Assembly: GCA_001796525.1 (NCBI GenBank)
Contig: MGMT01000003.1
Coordinates: forward strand, 3,914-35,717
Source of the DNA: Chloroflexi bacterium RBG_13_51_52
GTDB taxonomy: Bacteria > Chloroflexota > Dehalococcoidia > Dehalococcoidales > RBG-16-60-22
Reading direction: 5' to 3'
DNA length: 31,804 nt
This document shows positions 8,256 to 15,721 of the stretch, piece after piece (position 1 is the first letter of the stretch; every line of letters begins with the position of its first letter). The translations under genes were made by a program, and so were the position numbers. Under the pieces are notes generated by a model, which was given only the letters and a program-made list of their open reading frames with translations, did no database searches and was not told the origin of the DNA.

Positions 8256-11200
8256 TTACCTCCTCGCCTTTTTTCTACTGCTGCTGGTCTGCTTTTCAAA
8301 GATAGAAGCAAATTGCTCAACCAGATGGGGGTCAAAGTAAGTGCCGGAGCATCTTTTAATTTCTGCCACGGCAGCTTCGTGAGTTTTGCTTTCGTAATAC
8401 GACCTTTCCGAGGTCATGACGGCGAACTCATTGGCGATAGCCAGAATCCGCGAAATAAAAGGAATATCTTCACCTTTCTGTCCATCAGGGTATCCGGTCC
8501 CGTCATATTTTTCATGGTGATGCAAAACAGGCTCGACACAATAAGAAAGCTGGGGAATTTGCCTGATAATATCCGCTCCTAATCTGGGGTGAGTCCTGAT
8601 TATCTCCCATTCTTTTTCTGTTAATTCCGCCGATTTATTCAATATTTCGCTGCTAATAGCTATTTTACCTATATCATGTAGCCAGGCGCAGGTCTCGATT
8701 TTCAAGGTCTCTTCTTTACTTAACCGGAGCGCTCTAGCCAGGACCAGAGCATAATCCGTGACCTTCTTAGCGTGCTTGTTGGTATAATAGCTTCTTGAAT
8801 CAACCATTTCAGAGAACGCATGAATAAAGTCAGATAATTTACTATCGATGCCGTTGCCGGTTTGCGCTGCGGAGGTGTTGGGCATTAATTCAGACAGAGG
8901 ACCGGAGGCGCATACGGTCTGATTACCACCGTTGCGCTTTGCTTTGTAGAGAGAGACGTCTGCCGACGCGATGATATCGGTGTGGGATATGCCGTCATCG
9001 GGCCAGCAGGCTAAACCAATGCTGGTAGTAATAGTTACTTTCTGGGAGTCTATGCCATCTACGATTTTCTCACGCACCCTTTCTAATACCATAATGGCAG
9101 CATCGATCGATGTTTGCGGCAGGAGCACGGCGAACTCATCCCCTCCGTAGCGGAAAGCGTAATCGGCAGTCCTGATAGCGGACTTGATATTACGTCCGAC
9201 AATACGCAAAAGACTATCGCCGGCGAGATGTCCATAGGTATCATTATATATCTTAAACGAGTCAAGGTCGAGAATAGCCAATGAAAAGGTGCCACCATAA
9301 CGGGAGTGCCGGCTGATTTCACTGTCAATCATTTCATCGAGAGAGCGGCGATTATATAAGTCGGTAAGTTCATCGATGCCGGCTTTCTTTTTAGCCCTGG
9401 CATAGAGCTGGGTATTCTCGAGCGGCATAGCTATTTGAGAAGCAAGCTGCTCGAGGAGTCTGATATCGCGCTGACCGAAGGCATTGACCGTCTTGCTTGC
9501 CAGGATAAAACTACCGATAACTCTCCCCTTGGAGATTAAAGGAATATAAGCCGTAGAGCGTAAGTCTTGCGAATAGAAGAATTCGCTGGTGGTGAAATAT
9601 TTTTCCTGCGCAAGGTCAGGCTCGATGATCGGTTTCTTCTGGGCGACAACCCATGCCGTACCGGTTCCTTCCATAGGTACCCTATCACCAATCTGATAAG
9701 CCGAATTTTCGGGCGAGGACAACGCCACGCAGCAAAATTCGTTTTCTTCAATCAGCACTATAGATGCCCAGTTGACGTTGACGACTTTTTTCAATTCTCC
9801 AATAAAGCTGCCGAAAATTTCTTGAATATCCAGACTGGAAGATAATATTACACTGGAATTATTGATAACCGATAATTCTTCTTCTCGCTCTCTAAGCTGT
9901 TCACGAAGGTATTCCTTTTCCATGCTGACAGCCACGCGGTTAGTGGCATCTTCAATAATGTTCATATCCTCAAGAGAATACCGCCCGTGCAGCTTTTCGC
10001 CAAGCACCATAATAGCTATCAGACGGTCCCGGCTAATAAGGGGTATGAACATGGATATATTCTTCGATTCTATTTCTTCTTTTTCCTGCGGCCAAAGGCT
10101 CAAGAAAAAGGGAAGAATATCCAGATTATCTTTAGAGAGGAATTGTTTTTCTTTTTCCAGGTATTTTACGATAGGGATGTTTGACCTTAGTCTAAAATCG
10201 GTTAACCGGTTTTTATCGTCTTTAGGCTCGGAGAACTGCGCCACGAAGTCACCATCATCAGGGCCCGGAAAGAGTAAACATACCTGTTTGATTTTAAGCG
10301 CCTTTACCAGCAGCAGCAGTAACTCTCCGCCCTGTTCTTTAAGACTGAAAATATTGTGTATTTTGCTGGTGAATTCGTGAAGATTCTGGTGATGATTATA
10401 GCTGGAACCCTGAAAAGCGCGACTCATCAATGTGAAAAGGCGTCCGCGTATAGTGTATATGATGATAGCAACGACAACCGCCAGTATAGTAACGCCGACA
10501 GTTGCAGCAACATCCAGTTGGAAATCGAAAATTTTCTCGGCGGCAACGAGCAAGAGCCAGTATACCGCAATTCCAAAAACTCCAAGCATAAGCCAGGTCG
10601 AACTGCGTCTGATAACGAGTTTGATATCAATCAATCGATGCCTGATAACGGCATAAGTCAGGATGAAAGCGTTTACAAGGTTGCCGTAATGACTTAAAGG
10701 GAAAGAGCGGAATATGGATGGTAAGCTTAAAACGGTGAAAAAAGTTAGTACCGATATACCTAATATCAATGCAATAATGCGGTTCCGTTTAACAGGGTCA
10801 GCGCTGATTTTCAGCATTTTTGTAAAAACATACAGGTTATAGGACACCATAAATATCAGCGGTACGGCAAGCGCGATGACTCCTATCTTATAGAAACCAT
10901 AAACATAGCTACTATCAGTAGTCACGCTGCCGGTAACATATCCCAAAGAGATCAAGACTGTAACTATAGCTAAGGATATATAGACGTGAGGAATCCAACG
11001 TCTTTGCCCATGAGGATAAAAGGATGTTGCGAAGCAATGGAATTGAACCGTCATTAAGAAAAAGCCTATTATTACGAGCTTGAAAAGGGTCTCTCCCATT
11101 TCCGGGAAATAATTACCCCGGTACAGGTAATCTAACAGACTCCACAACATGGCAGAGACTAGAAAGAAGACAAATAGTATTTGCCTTTTCTGCCACGGGC

Positions 11201-11276
11201 GGCTATAGAGTGTCGTTAGCAAAAGAGGTATATAAACTATAGTTGCTATTAATGGAGCTATAGCATATGCATTCAT
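8256..11276 (-). CDS. Membrane GAF-GAF-GGDEF-HD-GYP cyclic-di-GMP protein
   Basis: The 1006-residue protein begins with seven to nine predicted transmembrane helices (about 1-285) like the 7TM sensor region of some histidine kinases. Two GAF domains follow (about 310-465 and 480-635), linked by a coiled coil (EYLREQLREREEELSVINNSS). A GGDEF diguanylate cyclase comes next (about 640-805) with intact RYGGDEF and an RxxD product-inhibition site (RTAD) five residues before it. A C-terminal HD-GYP phosphodiesterase (about 825-990) has HDIGK (about 866) and HHHEKYDGTGYPDG (about 917). Both enzyme activities look possible, but the usual DvfDAMT segment reads NEFAVMT, so one metal ligand may be missing. 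It is transcribed from a strong promoter that makes a leaderless mRNA and is preceded by a repeat array. Confidence 0.92.
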   Translation of the reverse strand: MNAYAIAPLIATIVYIPLLLTTLYSRPWQKRQILFVFFLVSAMLWSLLDYLYRGNYFPEMGETLFKLVIIGFFLMTVQFHCFATSFYPHGQRRWIPHVYISLAIVTVLISLGYVTGSVTTDSSYVYGFYKIGVIALAVPLIFMVSYNLYVFTKMLKISADPVKRNRIIALILGISVLTFFTVLSLPSIFRSFPLSHYGNLVNAFILTYAVIRHRLIDIKLVIRRSSTWLMLGVFGIAVYWLLLVAAEKIFDFQLDVAATVGVTILAVVVAIIIYTIRGRLFTLMSRAFQGSSYNHHQNLHEFTSKIHNIFSLKEQGGELLLLLVKALKIKQVCLLFPGPDDGDFVAQFSEPKDDKNRLTDFRLRSNIPIVKYLEKEKQFLSKDNLDILPFFLSLWPQEKEEIESKNISMFIPLISRDRLIAIMVLGEKLHGRYSLEDMNIIEDATNRVAVSMEKEYLREQLREREEELSVINNSSVILSSSLDIQEIFGSFIGELKKVVNVNWASIVLIEENEFCCVALSSPENSAYQIGDRVPMEGTGTAWVVAQKKPIIEPDLAQEKYFTTSEFFYSQDLRSTAYIPLISKGRVIGSFILASKTVNAFGQRDIRLLEQLASQIAMPLENTQLYARAKKKAGIDELTDLYNRRSLDEMIDSEISRHSRYGGTFSLAILDLDSFKIYNDTYGHLAGDSLLRIVGRNIKSAIRTADYAFRYGGDEFAVLLPQTSIDAAIMVLERVREKIVDGIDSQKVTITTSIGLACWPDDGISHTDIIASADVSLYKAKRNGGNQTVCASGPLSELMPNTSAAQTGNGIDSKLSDFIHAFSEMVDSRSYYTNKHAKKVTDYALVLARALRLSKEETLKIETCAWLHDIGKIAISSEILNKSAELTEKEWEIIRTHPRLGADIIRQIPQLSYCVEPVLHHHEKYDGTGYPDGQKGEDIPFISRILAIANEFAVMTSERSYYESKTHEAAVAEIKRCSGTYFDPHLVEQFASIFEKQTSSSRKKARR

Positions 11277-11284
11277 ACATGGGC

Positions 11285-11313
11285 ATTATCTGTCCAAATG
11301 TAACGACTGTCAA
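11285..11313 (-). promoter_or_regulatory. Strong sigma70-type promoter of the GGDEF/HD-GYP gene
   Basis: On the minus strand, a perfect -35 TTGACA (11308-11313), a 17-nt spacer and a -10 GATAAT (11285-11290) precede the ATG at 11274-11276 by 8 nt. No Shine-Dalgarno sequence fits between, so the transcript should start at or within 2-3 nt of the ATG. Confidence 0.8.
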
Positions 11314-11320
11314 GAGGTAA

Positions 11321-11356
11321 CTAAAGTAGGCAACCTAAAGTAAGGGAAACTAAAGT
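11321..11356 (-). repeat. Three CTAAAGT direct repeats upstream of the promoter
   Basis: CTAAAGT occurs at 11321-11327, 11335-11341 and 11350-11356 (ACTTTAG on the minus strand), with 14 and 15 bp periods and partly conserved bases between copies. The array begins 8 bp upstream of the -35 box of the GGDEF/HD-GYP promoter, on the side where activators bind. It ends at the GH3-family stop codon. Confidence 0.65.
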
Positions 11357-11357
11357 A

Positions 11358-13043
11358 CTACGAAATAAGGGTGTTTTCAGACTCTGCGGCTGCTTTTGCT
11401 TTAGTCCCGGATTTTTTAACGACGATAGTCTCATCTACACCGGAGACCAGAAGAGAAATCACTTTTTCCGGGGGATTTACGTGGGGAGGCTTGATATGTG
11501 CCAAGTCAGCCCCTTCGGCCTGGCGTCGGGCGGTATAATTGGAAAAGGTGCCGTGGGGCAATAACAATACCCGTACACTAAAATCGAGTGAATTTCTCCA
11601 GTCTTCCTGAATGCCGGAATTGTCATAACTGCTTCTACCGGCATCAATAATATGATTTTCAACAGCCCTGGTCACATCCGATTCCGTGCCGAAAAAACCT
11701 TCTTTCGGTTCAATAAGAAGGTTCAGTACGGGTTCACCGGGCACCTTGTAGGCAGACCAGTCTTCATAGGGGACGCCGGCTTTTTCCAGGGCTTGCCAGA
11801 TTTGTTTTTCCGTTAGCTTGATGACCATGAAATTTATCAAATCATCACATCGCCGTTCAAAGACCATCTGAGGAATTTCTATTCCCAGATTATCATTGCG
11901 CAGCGACGTTATCCTTACCATGTCTCCAATTCTATATCTGATGGCAGCGCCACCATGGAAGTTGGTAAAAACAACCTCATAGATTTCGCCGGCTTTTACT
12001 TCATCAAGCAATAGCGTCTTCATCTTATAGCTGTGGTCCATCTGCCACTTATAGGTCTCTTCTTCCGGGATAAATTCAAGAAAGTTCAAGTTGGGGATGA
12101 AAGTCATGCCTTCATAATCCCATGTCTGGGTAGCAATAACACCGCCTTCAGTGCAGGAATATATATCCAGGGGGCTTCTGCCCCAGAGCTCCTTTATCTT
12201 TTCCTTGTATATGGCGCTATCGACACCGCTGCTGACAATGCCTTTTAACGACCATATATCCTTGGGGAGTATGGGGCGGCCGGCTAGACGGCTTTTCAAC
12301 AACGCTCTCGACAGGCGCCAGAACGCTCCTGGTTGCGTTAAATATTGACGGATATCAACTTTGCTGGAAGACTCACGCAGTTTTTCACCGACCTTGACCA
12401 ACACCAAAGAGAGACCAAAAAAGTAATCCATTCCCTTATCGAGCGCCTCCTTGAAACCGGTGGCGACTCTTTCTTCATACGACAGTTTTTCAGCTTTCTC
12501 CAGGTCAGGCAAATAAATAACCGGAACCTGCATTCTCAATAAATCGGCAAAGGTGCCCGAAATATAGGGTCGGGGAGCGACAGAATACAACAGCCTGATT
12601 TTATAAGGGATTTGTGAAGTCTCTCCCCAGCTATCGCAACAGGATAATAAGCCGACACCATATAAAATTATGCTTAACTGCCGGGCATACTCGGTTGCCA
12701 TTGGAAACCACTTGCAGGAATAATCGCCCGACCAGCCAGAGGTACGTACCCAGAACCCGGGTGCCGTGGGTAAATCATCTTCCTGCTTTTCTATGAATCC
12801 CGGGCAATAGTCTTGATAATCAGTCAAAGGCACGAGCTGCCGGAATTCTTCAACGGTACCGGGCTTTGCGCCGCGCATGATTTTCCTGCCGAGAGGAGAT
12901 TTATTTAATAACTCCAGTTGCTGAAGGAGAAGGGCTTCCTGGATTTCCATGAATTCTTCGATATTCAGATGGAGGTATCCGCAGCCCATTTGCCAGAGTT
13001 CTTCATTACGACCCTGTTTCAGGAGGTCTATCGCTTTAATCAT
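11358..13043 (-). CDS. GH3-family acyl-adenylating enzyme
   Basis: This 561-residue protein belongs to the GH3 auxin-responsive promoter family of the ANL adenylate-forming superfamily. Visible motifs are the phosphate-binding loop WVRTSGWSGDYSCKWFP (about 100-116), a second ATP motif DIYSCTEGGV (near 300), and IRYRIGDMV (near 380), the hinge-region equivalent. Plant GH3 enzymes conjugate amino acids to jasmonate or auxin; bacterial ones mostly have unknown substrates, so the acyl and acceptor groups cannot be named. The P-loop TSGWSGDYSCKW departs from the usual TSGTTGxxK in having Trp. I chose ATG 13041-13043 because GAGAGGTG precedes it by 6 nt; a GTG three codons earlier overlaps that ribosome-binding site. 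No carrier protein or amide ligase partner is adjacent. Confidence 0.85.
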   Translation of the reverse strand: MIKAIDLLKQGRNEELWQMGCGYLHLNIEEFMEIQEALLLQQLELLNKSPLGRKIMRGAKPGTVEEFRQLVPLTDYQDYCPGFIEKQEDDLPTAPGFWVRTSGWSGDYSCKWFPMATEYARQLSIILYGVGLLSCCDSWGETSQIPYKIRLLYSVAPRPYISGTFADLLRMQVPVIYLPDLEKAEKLSYEERVATGFKEALDKGMDYFFGLSLVLVKVGEKLRESSSKVDIRQYLTQPGAFWRLSRALLKSRLAGRPILPKDIWSLKGIVSSGVDSAIYKEKIKELWGRSPLDIYSCTEGGVIATQTWDYEGMTFIPNLNFLEFIPEEETYKWQMDHSYKMKTLLLDEVKAGEIYEVVFTNFHGGAAIRYRIGDMVRITSLRNDNLGIEIPQMVFERRCDDLINFMVIKLTEKQIWQALEKAGVPYEDWSAYKVPGEPVLNLLIEPKEGFFGTESDVTRAVENHIIDAGRSSYDNSGIQEDWRNSLDFSVRVLLLPHGTFSNYTARRQAEGADLAHIKPPHVNPPEKVISLLVSGVDETIVVKKSGTKAKAAAESENTLIS

Positions 13044-13132
13044 AGGTGTCACCTCTCAAGCTAATACACGGCGAGGATACCCGAACTTATAGAACAAGAC
13101 TATGATATGCGGATTAGCTTGGGAAGTGATTA

Positions 13133-13152
13133 TGTTCTAGAACACAGTTCTA
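13133..13152. promoter_or_regulatory. Overlapping dyads upstream of the GH3-family gene
   Basis: TGTTCTAGAACA (13133-13144) is a perfect 12-bp palindrome. Its right half is shared with a second dyad, AGAAC-ACA-GTTCT, at 13139-13151, and a further AGAACA lies at 13091-13096. The cluster is about 90 nt upstream of the GH3-family start codon. The GAAC-N3-GTTC spacing differs from the GAAC-N4-GTTC of Gram-positive LexA boxes, so I do not call it LexA. Confidence 0.4.
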
Positions 13153-13208
13153 TTGCTTGAAGGGATTTGGATACCCATTTGTATGGAGTATATGAGTTGA
13201 AAATGCGG

Positions 13209-13553
13209 CTAAAGTTCTTCGAAATCTTGGTCGGGGCTTAAAAACGATTCCAGTTGCTTGTTCAATGCCTGGACATCAGCATCAAGCTGGCCTTTGCCCA
13301 TATTCATGCCGTAGCTGACGAAGAACTGGAGGAAATTATGGAGGAGGTCCGTCATCTGACGGGTAAAATACTGAAATTCTTCTCTGGTGACGCATTTGTG
13401 CTGGTTTAGCTTCTCTTTCAGCTGACACTGAATGAGATAATTAACGAATTCCGTGCGGTTCATTTCGCCGCGATGGTCATCAATCTGCTTGACGATATCA
13501 TCTTTGACTACCATTATTAAATCGTCTTCATCCAGTAAAAGAGTTCTTCTCAT
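13209..13553 (-). CDS. Small protein with ribbon-helix-helix-like N terminus
   Basis: The 114-residue protein begins MRRTLLLDEDDLIMVVKDDIVKQI and continues DDHRGEMNRTEFVNYLIQ, a strand-helix-helix pattern (about 1-50) like ribbon-helix-helix DNA-binding proteins. The remaining 60 residues (EEFQYFTRQMTDLLHNFLQFFVSYG, then QALNKQLESFL) look helical and could form a dimerisation coiled coil. I do not recognise a named family, and the function is unknown. ATG at 13551-13553 is preceded by AAGAGGTC at a long 12-nt spacing. It lies 165 nt upstream of the GH3-family gene on the same strand and could control it or itself, but that is only positional inference. Confidence 0.65.
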   Translation of the reverse strand: MRRTLLLDEDDLIMVVKDDIVKQIDDHRGEMNRTEFVNYLIQCQLKEKLNQHKCVTREEFQYFTRQMTDLLHNFLQFFVSYGMNMGKGQLDADVQALNKQLESFLSPDQDFEEL

Positions 13554-13604
13554 GACTTTAATTTGACCTCTTGGTTTTTTTATTTACTTAAAGTCTATCA
13601 CCGA

Positions 13605-13633
13605 GGTATAAATATCAGCATAAAGGGTATAAA
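13605..13633. repeat. Two GGTATAAA direct repeats upstream of the RHH-like gene
   Basis: GGTATAAA occurs at 13605-13612 and 13626-13633, 21 bp apart, i.e. two helical turns on the same face of the DNA. They lie 52-80 nt upstream of the start of the ribbon-helix-helix-like gene, in an AT-rich 220-nt gap (13554-13773) that holds no gene I can support. Confidence 0.35.
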
Positions 13634-13773
13634 AGAAATATAAATTTTGTCTTAAGTTTTCATAACAGAGGTTATTGATAGAGGAAGATATCAACGAGAA
13701 AAATATCCAATAAAAAAGCATGGAGACAGATAAATCTTCAGGCTATATTTAAGCTTTCGATTCGTATTTCTGG

Positions 13774-14109
13774 CTATTGGCTCTGGCTACCAGCGGATTC
13801 AAGCATTGACATGAGTGTGTCGATGGCTTTCAGGAGTTTCAATCCGCTTTCCGTTACCTGATAGGCAATCATAGTGCTATCTATGTTAATCTTGGTGATG
13901 AACCCCTGATTCACCAGGTATTCAAGATATTTCTGTATCTGGTTGTAGCTCATGTTGGCGGTATACATTATTTCCGTTTTACCTGCGCCGTTTTCGCCAA
14001 CCCGGAGCATATCCGCAATAATCTCGATATTAGAGCGCCGCTGCCCTACAGCAACCTTCTGCTTGCCAGCGCTGCCAGTAATGGCTTTACCGTTTAGTCC
14101 TATATTCAT
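13774..14109 (-). CDS. Winged-helix regulator, archaeal ArnR1-like type
   Basis: The 111-residue protein has a winged-helix domain (about 24-95): RRSNIEIIADMLRVGENGAGKTEI, then MYTANMSYNQIQKYLEYLVNQGFI, then a wing ending YQVTESGLKLLKAI. The pattern GxGKTxIMYxANMSYxQxxKYLxxLxxxGFI is that of the small ArnR1-like/HTH_45 winged-helix family, abundant in archaea and found in Dehalococcoidia and some other bacteria. The start is ATG at 14107-14109 with no ribosome-binding site. A near-consensus promoter ends 8 nt before it, so its message is probably leaderless. It is divergent from proB, but there is no evidence that it controls proline genes. Confidence 0.82.
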   Translation of the reverse strand: MNIGLNGKAITGSAGKQKVAVGQRRSNIEIIADMLRVGENGAGKTEIMYTANMSYNQIQKYLEYLVNQGFITKINIDSTMIAYQVTESGLKLLKAIDTLMSMLESAGSQSQ

Positions 14110-14117
14110 GCAGGACT

Positions 14118-14146
14118 ATTGTACTATTCATTAAAACATCTGTCAA
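14118..14146 (-). promoter_or_regulatory. Consensus sigma70-type promoter of the winged-helix gene
   Basis: On the minus strand: TTGACA (14141-14146), a 17-nt spacer, TACAAT (14118-14123), then 8 nt to the ATG at 14107-14109. There is no Shine-Dalgarno sequence. Confidence 0.8.
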
Positions 14147-14185
14147 CAAAAAATATTCATTTTTTTCTAAATACATTCCACCTTG

Positions 14186-14194
14186 TGTTATAAT
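14186..14194 (+). promoter_or_regulatory. Extended -10 promoter of proB
   Basis: TGTTATAAT (TG at 14186-14187, TATAAT at 14189-14194) is a perfect extended -10 element. The -35 position has no good match, as is common for extended -10 promoters. Transcription should start near 14201, about 17 nt before the proB ATG; no clear Shine-Dalgarno sequence lies in this short leader. Confidence 0.65.
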
Positions 14195-14217
14195 GAAAAA
14201 AACTGTTTACGTTTTCT

Positions 14218-15393
14218 ATGAATATGAAAAAGAAGCCAGAAAAATCTCCAGTACTTAAGTACCAGCGCATCGTGGTAAAGCTGGGAACAAACCTGCTGAC
14301 CGGGGGCAGCAATCAACTGAACCATGATGTGATGTCCAACCTGGTAGGACAGATAGCCCGGTTGCATGAGCAGGGAGTTGAAAACGTATTGGTGAGTTCC
14401 GGAGCTATCGCGGCGGGGAGACATAAGCTGGGCCTAGCGAAGAAAATCAGGGAAATCCCTTTCAAGCAGGTACTGGCATCGGTGGGTCAAAGCCGGCTGA
14501 TGCACACCTACGAGCAGATGTTCGAAAAATACAACATCAACGTGGCGCAAGCATTACTGACCAAAGCCGATATCGCCGACCGCGCCGGTTACCTGAACGC
14601 CCGCAACACCCTGCTGGCGCTCATGGAGTTGAGAGTGGTCTGTATAGTTAATGAAAACGACGTAATATCAACCGATGAAATCAAGGAATCCAAGTTCGGG
14701 GATAACGATAATCTTTCAGCGATGGTAGCCAACCTGATAGATGCCGATATGCTGATGATACTTACGGACATAGGGGGGCTGTATACCAACGATCCCCGCC
14801 GGGATCCTAAAGCGCAACTCATCCCGGTGGTGACAAAAATCGACGCCAGCATTAAAAGGCTGGGAGTGAATACCACGAATACATCGGGCACCGGAGGTAT
14901 GATAACGAAGATAGAAGCTGCCAAACTGGCTTCGGATTGCGGAGTGCACGTGGCTATCGCCGACGGTAGAGAGCCGGACGTTATTATCAGGCTGGCAACC
15001 GGGGACACCATCGGCACCCATTTTTTAAGCAACGCAGAACACATGGAAAGCCGACAGCGCTGGATGCTTTCCGGACTTAGCACCAAAGGCAAACTGACCA
15101 TAGATTCGGGGGCAGTACTGGCGCTCAAGAAACAGAACCGCAGCCTGCTGGCAGCAGGAATAAAGTCGGCCGAAGGTAAATTCGGGCGCGGCGATATCGT
15201 GGCAATTTGCGATATAGAAGGAACGCAAATCGGCTGTGGCATCACTAACTACAGCGCCGGAGATATAGCAATCATCAAAGGAGCCCAATCGAGTAAAATC
15301 AACAGTTTATTGAACTACGATTACGGGCCAGAGGTAGTACACCGGAACAATCTAGCGCTACTGGAAAGGGAGGCACCAATTGCCAACAGGTAA
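14218..15393 (+). CDS. proB: Glutamate 5-kinase
   Basis: The 391-residue protein catalyses ATP-dependent phosphorylation of glutamate, the first step of proline synthesis. The amino-acid-kinase domain (about 14-265) shows IVVKLGTN, VSSGAIAAG, NENDVISTDEI, FGDNDNLSAMVANLIDAD, LTDIGGLYTNDPR and GTGGMITKIEAAKLA, all family hallmarks. The C-terminal 110 residues form a PUA domain (KGKLTIDSGAVLALKK, then GRGDIVAICD), as in E. coli ProB. A 13-residue Lys-rich N-terminal extension precedes the first strand; the ATG at 14224 is an alternative start. It overlaps the following small gene by 14 nt and shares a unit with proA. Confidence 0.97.
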   Translation: MNMKKKPEKSPVLKYQRIVVKLGTNLLTGGSNQLNHDVMSNLVGQIARLHEQGVENVLVSSGAIAAGRHKLGLAKKIREIPFKQVLASVGQSRLMHTYEQMFEKYNINVAQALLTKADIADRAGYLNARNTLLALMELRVVCIVNENDVISTDEIKESKFGDNDNLSAMVANLIDADMLMILTDIGGLYTNDPRRDPKAQLIPVVTKIDASIKRLGVNTTNTSGTGGMITKIEAAKLASDCGVHVAIADGREPDVIIRLATGDTIGTHFLSNAEHMESRQRWMLSGLSTKGKLTIDSGAVLALKKQNRSLLAAGIKSAEGKFGRGDIVAICDIEGTQIGCGITNYSAGDIAIIKGAQSSKINSLLNYDYGPEVVHRNNLALLEREAPIANR

Positions 15394-15646
15394 ACTATAT
15401 TATTCCATCGACGAGAAGTTTATAGCAAATGTCAACTACAATTTTCAGCACGAGGAAGAATACCGTTGGTGGGGGGAACTAACACTCATCGAATACAAAC
15501 AAATCAAGGACGGCGGAGGCTATATCATCGAGTTGGAAGACGGACGGAAGAGTCGCTGCGCATTAAAGAAGCGGGTGAACAGGGCGGTGACAAGTTTGCC
15601 GCCGCGATATGTTTTTCACTTTAGCGGGAGCGGGAAATTCGAATAA
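15380..15646 (+). CDS. Small protein of unknown function between proB and proA
   Basis: The 88-residue protein starts with TTG at 15380-15382, supported by GGGAGG 7 nt upstream, and overlaps the proB 3' end by 14 nt in another frame, so translation is probably coupled. Its sequence is rich in Tyr, Trp and charged residues (NYNFQHEEEYRWWGELTLIEY, then GGGYIIELEDGRKSRCALKKRV) and looks all-beta; there is no signal peptide or membrane segment. I recognise no family. The strong ribosome-binding site and position within the proline unit suggest it is real, but a role in proline synthesis is unproven. Confidence 0.6.
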   Translation: MPTGKLYYSIDEKFIANVNYNFQHEEEYRWWGELTLIEYKQIKDGGGYIIELEDGRKSRCALKKRVNRAVTSLPPRYVFHFSGSGKFE

Positions 15647-15721
15647 CAAGGAAATAAAGATAGGTCCATTGTCCTACCATGTTATAGTTACGGCAGGGGA
15701 AAAGGAGGGGATTGTCATATT

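Noticed and set aside
13133..13151. LexA (SOS) box upstream of the GH3-family gene
   Set aside because: The dyad is GAAC-N3-GTTC, not the GAAC-N4-GTTC spacing of Gram-positive LexA sites, and the gene has no link to DNA repair.
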